From Aphanothece cf. minutissima CCALA 015 (lineage in GTDB: Bacteria; Cyanobacteriota; Cyanobacteriia; PCC-6307; Cyanobiaceae), in the NCBI GenBank assembly GCA_003003925.1, contig PVWP01000001.1, forward strand, positions 479,876 through 543,875: a stretch of DNA of 64,000 nucleotides. The letters run 5' to 3'. Below are positions 17,431 to 25,619 of this stretch, piece after piece; position 1 is the stretch's first letter; each line of letters opens with the position of its first letter. The notes beneath the pieces were generated by a model. It saw only the letters and a program-made list of their open reading frames with translations, did not search any database and was not told where the DNA came from. The position numbers were made by a program, and so were the translations under genes.

Positions 17431-18123
17431 TCATGATCGCCCGGCCGCCAGCCGCCGCTCCACCCGCCGCGCCAGCTCGGGGGCCAGGCGGCAGCGATCC
17501 AGGGCGGCCAGGTCCTGGCCTCCCCCGGGCAGACGGGCCAGCAGGTCCACGGCCGTGGCGGCCAGGGTCGGGTCCAGATCCTCCACCAGAGCGATGAGCA
17601 CCTGCCGCAGGGAGAGCAGCGGCCAGGCCCCGAGCCCCACGGCCAGGCCCTCCAGGGCGGCCCGCCGCTGCTGATGCGGCAACGGCGCCAGCACCCGTTC
17701 CCGCAGCAGCGGGAAATCGTCCGGGTGCCGCTGGTGGCCCAGCAGGGGCAGCAGCAGCGCGGCCGGCGCCCCTGCGGCGGAGCCCTTGCCGGGGACGTCG
17801 GCGATCGGTGCCAGGGCCTGCCGCAGCAGGGTCCGGCAGCGGGGGTGGCGGTGGCGGCCGATCACCGCCAGCAGGGCCGGGTCGGCGGCGGGCTCGGCCA
17901 GCCACCAGGCCAGCAGCCGCGCCGCCGCCGGGCCGTCGAGCCGCTCCGCCAGGGCGGCGAGCAGGTCGGCGTCGGGCCGCAGCGATCCCGCCTCCACCGC
18001 CTGGAGCCAGGGCTCCAGGTCGAGGTCCCGGGCCCGCCGCAGGCCCTGCAGCCAGGGCCAGCGCTCGGGGCTGCCGCCGGCCGGCAGCTGCCGGGGATCC
18101 CACGGGCCGCAAGCGGCCGTCAT
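17431..18123 (-). CDS. HEAT-repeat-like protein encoded just downstream of nirA
   Basis: All-helical, Leu/Ala-rich protein (230 aa) with repeating ~30-residue helical hairpins, e.g. LLLPLLGHQRHPDDFPLLRE, LSLRQVLIALVEDLDPTLA and AATAVDLLARL. This pattern suggests HEAT/ARM-type repeats. It begins 7 bases after the nirA stop on the same strand, so it is almost certainly co-transcribed with nitrite reductase. The frame is open a little further upstream, but the ATG at 18123 avoids running into nirA. HEAT-like proteins in cyanobacteria include phycobilin lyases and NblB-type factors; here a scaffolding or maturation role for NirA is an inference from position only. Confidence 0.72.
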   Translation of the reverse strand: MTAACGPWDPRQLPAGGSPERWPWLQGLRRARDLDLEPWLQAVEAGSLRPDADLLAALAERLDGPAAARLLAWWLAEPAADPALLAVIGRHRHPRCRTLLRQALAPIADVPGKGSAAGAPAALLLPLLGHQRHPDDFPLLRERVLAPLPHQQRRAALEGLAVGLGAWPLLSLRQVLIALVEDLDPTLAATAVDLLARLPGGGQDLAALDRCRLAPELARRVERRLAAGRS

Positions 18124-18130
18124 GGGGCAC

Positions 18131-19750
18131 TCACGGCGCCGCCCGCCGCCGGGCACCGAAGCGCTCCACCAGCAACCCCTCCAGCACGTCCGGGAGCTCG
18201 GAGAGGGGCACGGCCTTCCCGTGCAGCTCGGCCAGCTGCGGGTCGCTGTCCAGGCGGCCCCCCAGGAAGATCTTGGCCGCCTCCACCATCTGGCCGTCCT
18301 GGCGGGCCTTGGCCCCCATCAGGCCGATCTGGCCCATGTAGGGCTGGCCGCAGGCGTTGGGGCAACCGGTCCAGTGGCTGCGCACGGCCTCGGGCAGCTC
18401 CAGCCGGCGCTCCAGTTCGTCGATCACCGTCTGGGCGGTGCGCTTGGTGGGGATCAGGGCAAAGCTGCAGTACCGGCTGCCGGTGCAGCTGACCGCTTCA
18501 GCCTGGAGGGCACCGGGCTCCAGCCGGAACCGTGCCAGCAGGGGTTCGGCCCCCAGGGCCGCCAGGCGATCGGCCGGCACATTCACGATCAGCACGTTCT
18601 GGGCCTCGGTGAGGCGCAGCTCACCGCTGCCGTAGGCGCGGGCCAGGCGGGCCAGCTCCAGCATCGAAGCGGCATCGAGCCGCCCCATCGGCACGTGCAG
18701 CCCCGCCCAGTGGAGGCCCGCCTGCTTCTGGGGCTGGAATCCCAGCCCGTCGCGGGGGGGCCGCACCACCAGATGGCGGCCGTCATGGGGCAGGGGCGCC
18801 TGCGCCGACGCCCCGGCCAGCTCCCGGTAGGCCGCCACCACGGCATCGCGATAGGCCGCCAGCCCCAGCCCATCGATCAGATACATCAGCCGGCTCTTGT
18901 TGCGCTGGACCCGGTTGCCGTGGGCGTCGTAGTGCCGCAGCAGGGCCAGGGTGAAGTCGGGCAGCTGGTCGGGCCGCAGCCACAAGCCGAGAGGCACGGC
19001 CAGTTCGTTGCGCTGGGCCGAGAAGAAGCCGCCCACCATCACCGTGAAGCCCAGCGGCGCGGCCGGATCCTGGGGATGGGGCGCCGGCAGGAAGGCGAGG
19101 TCGTTGTGGAGCAGGAAGCTGTCGGGGGCCCCGCCCACCGCCACGTTGAACTTGCGGGGCAGGTTGCGGGGGCCGTCATCAGCCAGGAGGCGGGCCTGGA
19201 TCGCCGCCACCAGCGGCCGGGTGTCGATCAGCTCCTCCGGGTCGAGGCCCGCCAGGGGGTTGCCGGTGATGTTGCGGGGGTTGTCATGGCCCGACTGGCG
19301 GCTGGTGAGGCCGACCCGCTCCATCCCCTCCAGCAGGGGAGGCATGTCCTCCAGCAGCAGGCCGCGCAGCTGCAGGTTCTGGCGCGTGGTGATGTCGGCG
19401 CTGCCGTGTTCGCCGCAGCGGTCGACCGCGTCGGCCAGCAGCTCCAGCTGGTCGGCAAGGAGGACGCCGTTGGGCAGCCGCAGCCGCACCATGAAGCGGC
19501 CGGGGGTGACGGGACGGAAGAAGATCCCCAGCCACTTGAGGCGGATCGTCAGGGTGGCCTCATCGAGGGACTCCCAGCCCGCCGCGGCCAGTTCCGCCAG
19601 CCTGGGGGCCAGGTCGAGGCCGCAGAGCTCCGCTTTGGCCCGTTCGACCTTGCTGAGGCCCTCCGGCGGCAGGGCGGAACCGTCGCTGGAAGAGCGGTCG
19701 GGGGTGGGGCTGGCGGTGTCGTTGACGACGCTGGTGTCGGTGCTGTTCAT
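18131..19750 (-). CDS. nirA: ferredoxin-nitrite reductase NirA
   Basis: Six-electron reduction of nitrite to ammonium using reduced ferredoxin, with sirohaem and a [4Fe-4S] cluster. The protein is 539 aa with both ferrodoxin-like half domains. The cluster/sirohaem cysteines are visible as CTGSRYC (C-x5-C) and GCPNACG (C-x3-C), and the sirohaem-binding basic residues occur in ITTRQNLQLRG and SGHDNPRNITGNPLAG. I take the ATG at 19750; an in-frame ATG at 19780, inside a perfect palindrome, would add MAGHADRRFR. It is divergent from the second AnPRT-like gene and followed by the HEAT-like gene. In most cyanobacteria nirA leads the nrt operon; here it points the other way. Confidence 0.96.
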   Translation of the reverse strand: MNSTDTSVVNDTASPTPDRSSSDGSALPPEGLSKVERAKAELCGLDLAPRLAELAAAGWESLDEATLTIRLKWLGIFFRPVTPGRFMVRLRLPNGVLLADQLELLADAVDRCGEHGSADITTRQNLQLRGLLLEDMPPLLEGMERVGLTSRQSGHDNPRNITGNPLAGLDPEELIDTRPLVAAIQARLLADDGPRNLPRKFNVAVGGAPDSFLLHNDLAFLPAPHPQDPAAPLGFTVMVGGFFSAQRNELAVPLGLWLRPDQLPDFTLALLRHYDAHGNRVQRNKSRLMYLIDGLGLAAYRDAVVAAYRELAGASAQAPLPHDGRHLVVRPPRDGLGFQPQKQAGLHWAGLHVPMGRLDAASMLELARLARAYGSGELRLTEAQNVLIVNVPADRLAALGAEPLLARFRLEPGALQAEAVSCTGSRYCSFALIPTKRTAQTVIDELERRLELPEAVRSHWTGCPNACGQPYMGQIGLMGAKARQDGQMVEAAKIFLGGRLDSDPQLAELHGKAVPLSELPDVLEGLLVERFGARRRAAP

Positions 19751-19764
19751 GCGAAAGCGGCGGT

Positions 19765-19784
19765 CCGCATGGCCGGCCATGCGG
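19765..19784 (-). promoter_or_regulatory. perfect 20-bp palindrome in the nirA leader
   Basis: CCGCATGGCCGGCCATGCGG reads identically on both strands and lies 15 to 34 bases upstream of the nirA ATG. As RNA it folds into an 8-bp stem with a CCGG loop and would cover the alternative ATG at 19780. It could be an operator or a translation-modulating hairpin; nothing proves either. Confidence 0.45.
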
Positions 19785-19979
19785 AGGAGTCCTGCCAGGC
19801 AGGTGGGCGGAAGCGGGGCTTGGGGAGCACGTCTCAAGCCGGTCAGGCGAGACGGGAACCCGGGACGCCGATGAGAGCTGCGTCGTCCGGAAGGATCGTT
19901 GTGTCGGGGAGCGCCGGAGAAAGCTGCGCGAACCCACCGATCAGGAAGGCTTTAGTTTCCGGCATGGAACCGTCCACCC

Positions 19980-21158
19980 ATGTCGTCACTGTTACCAGAA
20001 CCGGCAGGTCCGGGACCTGACGCCTCCCCGCCGGGGACGGCCCAGCCGCTGCACGGTGCGGAGGATCGCCGTCAGGTGCGCCTGCGGGCGCTCGGCCCCG
20101 AGCGGTCCCGGTTCCGCGAGCTGATCGGCAAGGTGGGCAGCGGCGAGCACACCAGCACCGGTCTGGACCGCCAGGAGGCGGCGGAGGCCATGGACCTGAT
20201 GCTCCAGGGGCTGGTCGATGACGCCCAGATGGGGGCCTTCCTGATCGCCCACCGGATCCGCCGCCCCCACCCCACCGAACTCTCCGGCATGCTCGACAGC
20301 TACCGGCGCAGCGGGCCGGTGCTGGAAACCCCCGGCCGGCGGCCGCTGTGCTTCGGGGTGCCCTACGACGGCCGCAGCCGCACCGCCCCCCTGCTGCCGC
20401 TGGTGGCCCTGGTGCTGGCCAGCGACGCGGTGCCGGTGGTGCTGCACGGCGGCGATCCGATGCCGGTGAAGTTCGGCGTCACCCTGGCGGAGCTGTTCAG
20501 CGCCATCGGCATCACCTGGACCGGCCTGCCGCTGGACGCGGTGCAGCGGCGCCTTGACCGGCATGGGCTGGCCCTCACCCACCAGCCCGACCATTTCGTC
20601 TGGGCGGAACGACTGGTGCCGGTGCGGGACGCCATCGGCAAACGCCCCCCGGTGGCCAGCCTGGAGCTGCTCTGGACACCGCACCGCGGGGAGCACCTGC
20701 TGGTGAGCGGCTTCGTCCATCCCCCCACCGAGACCCGCGCCTGGCAGGCCCTGCAGGACTGCGGCGAGACCGACCTGCTGACGGTGAAGGGCCTGGAGGG
20801 CTCCACCGACCTGCCCACCTCCCGCGCCGGCATCACCGCCCGGGTGCGCCGGGGAGCCACCGAGCGGATCCTGCTCCACCCCCGCGACCACGGCATCACC
20901 AGCGCGGAGGTGCCGTGGCAGGGACTGGAGGTCTGGCGGACCCAGGCCCTGGAGGCCCTCCGGGGCGAAGGGGCCCTGGTGCCGGCGCTGCGCTGGAACG
21001 TGGCGGCCTACCTCTGGTTCGCCGGACGCTTCGAGCACCTCGAGGACGCCCTTGAGCAGGCCACGGCGCTGCTGATGGCCCGCAGCGGCGAACGGCTGCG
21101 CCGCCAGCTGGCGGCACCCGAGAACGGAGACCCGCCGCTCGAAGATCCGAATCGGTAA
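19980..21158 (+). CDS. anthranilate-phosphoribosyltransferase-like protein, paralog 2
   Basis: Second TrpD-like protein in the window (392 aa), lying between divergent nirA and the nrt operon. It shares with paralog 1 the RFRELI-x-x-x-GSGE start, GAFLIAHRIRRPHPTELSG, GVPYDGRSRTAPLLPLVAL, LHGGDPMPVKFG and KRPPVASLELLW blocks. Like paralog 1 it lacks the canonical GTGGDG and KHGNR loops of tryptophan-pathway TrpD. The first ~25 residues are Pro/Gly-rich. No ribosome-binding site is obvious at the ATG (19980), and a start further in cannot be excluded. The position suggests a nitrogen-linked function; the reaction is unknown and tryptophan synthesis looks unlikely. Confidence 0.8.
   Translation: MSSLLPEPAGPGPDASPPGTAQPLHGAEDRRQVRLRALGPERSRFRELIGKVGSGEHTSTGLDRQEAAEAMDLMLQGLVDDAQMGAFLIAHRIRRPHPTELSGMLDSYRRSGPVLETPGRRPLCFGVPYDGRSRTAPLLPLVALVLASDAVPVVLHGGDPMPVKFGVTLAELFSAIGITWTGLPLDAVQRRLDRHGLALTHQPDHFVWAERLVPVRDAIGKRPPVASLELLWTPHRGEHLLVSGFVHPPTETRAWQALQDCGETDLLTVKGLEGSTDLPTSRAGITARVRRGATERILLHPRDHGITSAEVPWQGLEVWRTQALEALRGEGALVPALRWNVAAYLWFAGRFEHLEDALEQATALLMARSGERLRRQLAAPENGDPPLEDPNR
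19982..19995 (-). promoter_or_regulatory. candidate NtcA-binding site upstream of nirA
   Basis: Read on the nirA strand the sequence is GTAACAGTGACGAC, i.e. GTA-N8-GAC, one mismatch from the NtcA consensus GTA-N8-TAC. It lies ~230 bases upstream of the nirA ATG and within the first codons of the divergent AnPRT-like gene. No good TAN3T -10 box is seen at the expected distance, so support is weak apart from the match to the nrtA-side site at 21155. Confidence 0.3.
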
Positions 21159-21168
21159 CCGACGCGAC
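21155..21168 (+). promoter_or_regulatory. candidate NtcA-binding site upstream of nrtA
   Basis: GTAACCGACGCGAC fits GTA-N8-GAC, the same one-mismatch form of the NtcA consensus as the nirA-side site, with identical first five and last three bases. It overlaps the stop codon of the AnPRT-like gene, 168 bases before the nrtA ATG. No convincing -10 box is placed ~22 bases downstream. Confidence 0.3.
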
Positions 21169-21283
21169 CCTGGTGGGGGCCGCCGGCGTGGTCTTTTGAG
21201 AGCTGACTGGTCAGCCTGCGCGCCAGCCACCCCACTTTTCGCCAGCACGGTGCGCTTCGTTGTGGAGCCCGTCCTGAGAACCC

Positions 21284-21301
21284 ATGCACCTCACGGTGCA
21301 T
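21284..21301 (+). promoter_or_regulatory. hairpin in the nrtA leader
   Basis: ATGCACC and GGTGCAT form a perfect 7-bp stem around a TCAC loop, ending 34 bases upstream of the nrtA ATG. A 5-bp hairpin (GCTGA/TCAGC, 21202-21215) lies further upstream. There is no T-run, so it is not a terminator. An RNA-level control or a dyad operator are both possible. Confidence 0.35.
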
Positions 21302-21335
21302 CCCTCCGGTCCTTCCTGGCTCCCCTTCAGGCTTC

Positions 21336-22649
21336 ATGTCCAACCTTTCCCGTCGCAAGTTCCTGATCACCGCTGCCGGCACCACGGCAGGCGCCATCTG
21401 GCTGAGTGCCTGTGGCGGCAAGAAGGAGGTCGCCACCCCCGCCGCCGCTCCAGCCGCCGGTGGTGCCGATGCGCCCGAGGTCACCGGTGTGTCCCTCGGC
21501 TTCATCGCCCTCACCGATGCCGCCCCGCTGATCATCGCCAAGGAGAAGGGCTTCTTCGCCAAGCACGGCATGCCGGAGGTGAAGGTGATGAAGCAGACCT
21601 CCTGGGCCGTCACCCGCGACAACCTGGAACTGGGCGGCGGCGGCGGCGGCATCGATGGCGCCCACATCCTCACGCCGATGCCCCTGCTGCTGGCGGCGGG
21701 CAAGATCACCAAGAGCCAGCAGCCGCTGCCGATGGCCACCCTGGCCCGGCTGAATCTGCAGGGCCAGGGTCTGTCGGTCTCCAAGGACTTCCTGGCCAAC
21801 AAGCTCACCATCGACAACAAGGCCGGCCTCGCCGACGCCGTGGCCGCCACGGCCAAGACCGGCCGGAAGTTCAAGGCGGCCGTTACCTTCCCCGGCGGCA
21901 CCCACGACCTGTGGATGCGGTACTGGCTGGCCGCCAACGGCATCGACCCCAACAAGGACGCCGACCTGGTGGTGGTGCCCCCGCCCCAGATGGTGGCCAA
22001 CATGCAGACCGGCACCATGGACACCTTCTGCGTCGGCGAGCCCTGGAACCAGCGGCTGGTCAACAAGAAGCTGGGCTACACGGCGGCGGAAACGGGTGAA
22101 CTCTGGAAGTTCCACCCGGAGAAGTCCTTCTCGATGCGCGCCGACTGGGTCGCCAAGAATCCCAAGGCCACCAAGGCCCTGCTGATGGCGGTGCTGGAAG
22201 CGCAGATGTGGTGCGAGGACCCCGCCAACCTCGACGAGCTCTGTGAGATCACCTCGAAGGACAGGTATTTCAAGGCGTCGGTGGCCGACATCAAACCCCG
22301 CCTCGCCGGCACCTTCGATGCCGGCGACGGTCGCACGGTGACCGACAGCCCCTACCGGATGCGCTTCTGGAGCGAGAACGCCTCCTTCCCGTTCAAGAGC
22401 CACGACCAGTGGTTCGTGATCGAGGACATGCGCTGGGGCTACCTCCCCGCCAGCACCGACGTCGACGCCCTCGTGAACCAGGTGAACCGGGCCGATCTCT
22501 GGAAGGAGGCGGCCAAGGCGATCGGCCAGGAGAAGGCGATTCCCGCCAGTGATTCCCGTGGCAAGGAAACCTTCTTCGACGGTGTCGTCTTCGACCCGGA
22601 AAATCCGAAGGCCTACCTGGACGCCCTGAAGATCAAGGCCATGTCCTGA
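21336..22649 (+). CDS. nrtA: nitrate/nitrite ABC transporter substrate-binding lipoprotein NrtA
   Basis: Captures nitrate and nitrite in the periplasm for the NrtBCD complex. 437 aa. The N-terminus has a twin-arginine motif (SRRKFL), a hydrophobic core and the lipobox LSAC, so it is probably Tat-exported and lipid-anchored; an Ala/Pro-rich linker follows. Diagnostic segments are LGFIALTDAAPLIIAKEKG, TFPGGTHDLWMRYWLAANG, VVPPPQMVANMQTG and FCVGEPWN. First gene of nrtABCD; 52 bases separate it from nrtB. Nitrogen control by NtcA is expected from the family; the candidate site and the leader hairpin are listed separately. Confidence 0.97.
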   Translation: MSNLSRRKFLITAAGTTAGAIWLSACGGKKEVATPAAAPAAGGADAPEVTGVSLGFIALTDAAPLIIAKEKGFFAKHGMPEVKVMKQTSWAVTRDNLELGGGGGGIDGAHILTPMPLLLAAGKITKSQQPLPMATLARLNLQGQGLSVSKDFLANKLTIDNKAGLADAVAATAKTGRKFKAAVTFPGGTHDLWMRYWLAANGIDPNKDADLVVVPPPQMVANMQTGTMDTFCVGEPWNQRLVNKKLGYTAAETGELWKFHPEKSFSMRADWVAKNPKATKALLMAVLEAQMWCEDPANLDELCEITSKDRYFKASVADIKPRLAGTFDAGDGRTVTDSPYRMRFWSENASFPFKSHDQWFVIEDMRWGYLPASTDVDALVNQVNRADLWKEAAKAIGQEKAIPASDSRGKETFFDGVVFDPENPKAYLDALKIKAMS

Positions 22650-22701
22650 CGCGGAAGCCCCAGCTTCCCTTGCCCCCGTTGCCATTCCCCACCCATTCCC
22701 C

Positions 22702-23535
22702 ATGGCCCTCAGCGCAGCAGCACCCCACCAACGTTCCCGAAGGATCACGCCGATCTGGGTGTCCCGGGTGTCTCCCTATCTGATCTGCATCGGCGCCTTT
22801 CTGGTGCTGTGGCAGCTGCTGTCGCTGATCCTGGGAGTCGCCCGCCTGCCGGGGCCCATCAATGTCGTCGTCGACACGTGGGACCCCTACATCATCCATC
22901 CCTTCTTCGATGATGGGGGCACCAGCAAAGGCCTGGCCTGGCAGATCCTGATCTCGCTGCAGCGGGTGGCGATGGGCTACGGGCTGGCCGCGGTGGTGGG
23001 AATCACCATCGGTGGCCTCCTGGGAATGAGCCGCTTCCTCGGCAAGGGCTTTGATCCCGTGATCCAGGTGCTGCGCACCGTGCCGCCCCTGGCCTGGTTC
23101 CCGATCGCCCTGATGGTGTTCCAGGATTCCACCGTCTCCGCCGTCTTCGTGATCTTCATCACGGCCATCTGGCCGATCATCATCAACACAGCCATCGGCA
23201 TCCGTGAGATCCCCGAGGACTACATCAACGTCGCCCGGGTGCTGAAGCTGCGGAAAGGGGCCTACATCAGGGACATCGTCATCCCGGCCACCGTACCTTT
23301 CGTGTTTGCGGGCCTGCGCATCGCCGTCGGCCTGGCCTGGCTGGCGATCGTGGCCGCCGAAATGCTCAAGGCCGACGGCGGCATCGGCTATTTCATCTGG
23401 GATGCCTACAACTCAGGGGGAGATGGCAGCTCCAGTGAGATCGTGCTGGCCATCATCTATGTGGGTCTTGTCGGCCTGCTGCTCGATCGCCTGGTGGCCT
23501 TCGCCGGGCGCAAGCTCAGCAAGGGAGCCGCCTGA
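22702..23535 (+). CDS. nrtB: nitrate ABC transporter permease NrtB
   Basis: Inner-membrane channel subunit of the nitrate/nitrite importer (277 aa). About six hydrophobic helices are visible. The cytoplasmic coupling loop is the RVLKLRKGAYIRDIVIPATVP stretch (abridged: VLKLRKG followed by DIVIPATVPF) and the family motif EMLKADGGIGYFIWDAYN near the C-terminus is intact. The gene ends 2 bases before nrtC, so the two are translated together. Substrate assignment relies on the complete nrtABCD context, because permeases of the related cyanate and taurine systems look alike. Confidence 0.95.
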   Translation: MALSAAAPHQRSRRITPIWVSRVSPYLICIGAFLVLWQLLSLILGVARLPGPINVVVDTWDPYIIHPFFDDGGTSKGLAWQILISLQRVAMGYGLAAVVGITIGGLLGMSRFLGKGFDPVIQVLRTVPPLAWFPIALMVFQDSTVSAVFVIFITAIWPIIINTAIGIREIPEDYINVARVLKLRKGAYIRDIVIPATVPFVFAGLRIAVGLAWLAIVAAEMLKADGGIGYFIWDAYNSGGDGSSSEIVLAIIYVGLVGLLLDRLVAFAGRKLSKGAA

Positions 23536-23537
23536 CC

Positions 23538-25580
23538 ATGGCCGCCCTGTTCACCGTCGACCACGTCACCCAGGCCTTCCCCCTGCCCGGCGGGGGGGAG
23601 TACGTGGCCCTCAGGGACATCTTCCTGGATATCGCCGAGGGCGAGTTCATCTCCCTCATCGGCCACTCCGGCTGCGGCAAGTCCACCCTGCTCAACCTGC
23701 TGGCCGGCCTCACCACCGCCACCCAGGGCGGCATCCTGATGAGCGGCCGGCAGGTCACCGATCCGGGGCCCGACCGGATGGTGGTGTTCCAGAACTACTC
23801 GCTGCTGCCCTGGCTCACGGTGCGCCAGAACATCGCCCTGGGTGTGGACAACGTGATCACCGCCAGCGACCGCCGGGAGCGGGACGCCCTCATCGAGCAC
23901 CACATCCAGCTGGTGGGCCTGAAGGCCGCCGCCGACAAGTACCCCCGGGAGATCTCCGGCGGAATGAAGCAGCGGGTTGCCATCGCCCGCGCCCTGGCCC
24001 TGCGCCCGAAACTCCTCCTCCTCGATGAACCCTTCGGGGCCCTCGACGCGCTCACCCGGGGCAACCTGCAGGAGCAGCTGATGCGGATCTGCCAGGAGGC
24101 GAAGGTCACCGCCCTGATGGTCACCCACGACGTCGACGAGGCCCTGCTGCTCTCCGACCGGGTGGTGCTGATGACCAACGGCCCCGAGGCCCACATCGAT
24201 CAGATCCTCGAAGTGCCCCTGCCCCGGCCCCGCACCCAGCTGGGCACGGTGGAGCACCCGCGCTACTACGGGCTGCGGGCCGAGATCGTCGGCTTCCTCT
24301 CAGACCAGCGTCGGGCCCGGCAGCAGCGGCTCAAGCCCGCCGAGGCCATCGCCGCCGACGGACTCGAGAAGGTGAACCTGGAGCTGGGCTTCATTCCCCT
24401 CACCGACTGCCTGCCCCTGGTGGTGGCCCAGGAGAAGGGGTTCTTCGCCCGGCACGGCCTGACCCAGGTGCAGCTGCGGCGGGAGAGCAACTGGAAAACC
24501 CTCGAGACCCACGTGCGCCAGGGCGTTCTGGACGGTGCCCTGATGGTGGCGGGGATGCCGATCGCCATGACCCTCGGCTGCGGTGGCCAACCGCCCCTGG
24601 CGATGGTGAGTGCCCTCACCCTCAGCTGCAACGGCAATGCCATCACCCTGCACCGCCGCTTCCACGACGCCGGGGTGAACACCCTGGCCGACTTCAAGGC
24701 CTGGATCGGCGCCCACCCCGAGTCCAGGCCGGTGCTGGCCGTGGTGCACCCGGCCTCGATGCACAACCTGATGCTGCGGGCCTGGCTGGCCTCGGCGGGG
24801 ATCCACCCCGACCGTGACGTGGAACTGCTGGTGATCCCGCCGCCCCAGATGGTGGCCGCCCTCAAGGCGGGCACCATCGATGGCTACTGCGTCGGCGAAC
24901 CCTGGAACTCCCGCGCCGTCCAGGAGGGCCTCGGCACGGTGATCGCCACGGATGTGGAGCTGTGGAACGGCCACGGTGAGAAGGTGCTGGGGGTGAAGGA
25001 GGCCTGGGCGGCCGCCTACCCCCGCACCCACCGGGCCCTGGTGCAGGCCCTGCTGGAGGCCTGCCGTTACTGCGAGGACCCGGCCCACCGCGGCGACCTG
25101 GTGGAGCTGCTCTCCCAGAGCCAGTACGTGGGCACGGATGGGGCCATGCTCCGGCCTGGTCTCGTCGATGCCTACGACCGCGGCACCGGCGCGCCCGCCG
25201 CCATGCCGTCCTTCAACCGCTTCTACGGCCCCGAGGTCAACGAGCCCAACCCGGCGGAGGCGGTCTGGATCCTCTGCCAGCTCGGCCGCTGGGGCCTGGC
25301 CAGTTTCCCCAGCAACTGGCAGGAGGTGACCGAGCGCGCGCAGGATCGGGCCCTGTTCCGGAGCGCGGCCGCCGCCCTGGGGCTGCCGGCCGCCGAGCGC
25401 CCCCTGTCACCGGTGGCGGTGGTGTCGGCGTTCGATGGTGATCCTCTCGACCCGCTCAATCCCCTCGCCTACCTCGAACGCCTGCGCGTCAAGGGTCCGG
25501 TGACGGTGGCCCCGGCGCCCCTGCCGCCAGCGCCGGTGCGGGTCCCGGACCCCCCGCTGCCCGCCCCGGCCCGCCGCTGA
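23538..25580 (+). CDS. nrtC: nitrate ABC transporter ATPase with NrtA-like regulatory domain, NrtC
   Basis: 680 aa two-part protein unique to NrtABCD systems. Residues ~1-260 are an ABC ATPase with Walker A GHSGCGKS, signature EISGGMKQR and Walker B LLLLDEPFGALD. From ~280 to ~650 the sequence repeats the NrtA fold (LGFIPLTDCLPLVVAQEKG, VIPPPQMVAALKAG, GYCVGEPWN), the cytosolic domain that mediates ammonium-dependent inhibition of uptake in Synechococcus (family knowledge). The last ~30 residues are Pro/Ala-rich. Both parts are full length and in one frame. nrtD follows after 39 bases. Confidence 0.97.
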   Translation: MAALFTVDHVTQAFPLPGGGEYVALRDIFLDIAEGEFISLIGHSGCGKSTLLNLLAGLTTATQGGILMSGRQVTDPGPDRMVVFQNYSLLPWLTVRQNIALGVDNVITASDRRERDALIEHHIQLVGLKAAADKYPREISGGMKQRVAIARALALRPKLLLLDEPFGALDALTRGNLQEQLMRICQEAKVTALMVTHDVDEALLLSDRVVLMTNGPEAHIDQILEVPLPRPRTQLGTVEHPRYYGLRAEIVGFLSDQRRARQQRLKPAEAIAADGLEKVNLELGFIPLTDCLPLVVAQEKGFFARHGLTQVQLRRESNWKTLETHVRQGVLDGALMVAGMPIAMTLGCGGQPPLAMVSALTLSCNGNAITLHRRFHDAGVNTLADFKAWIGAHPESRPVLAVVHPASMHNLMLRAWLASAGIHPDRDVELLVIPPPQMVAALKAGTIDGYCVGEPWNSRAVQEGLGTVIATDVELWNGHGEKVLGVKEAWAAAYPRTHRALVQALLEACRYCEDPAHRGDLVELLSQSQYVGTDGAMLRPGLVDAYDRGTGAPAAMPSFNRFYGPEVNEPNPAEAVWILCQLGRWGLASFPSNWQEVTERAQDRALFRSAAAALGLPAAERPLSPVAVVSAFDGDPLDPLNPLAYLERLRVKGPVTVAPAPLPPAPVRVPDPPLPAPARR

Positions 25581-25619
25581 CGCCCCTTCCCCTCCTGTCC
25601 CTCCCCACGCTCCGATCGC

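Noticed and set aside
23538-25580. NrtC as an accidental fusion of an ATPase with a duplicated nrtA
   Set aside because: The ATPase plus NrtA-like domain is the normal architecture of cyanobacterial NrtC.
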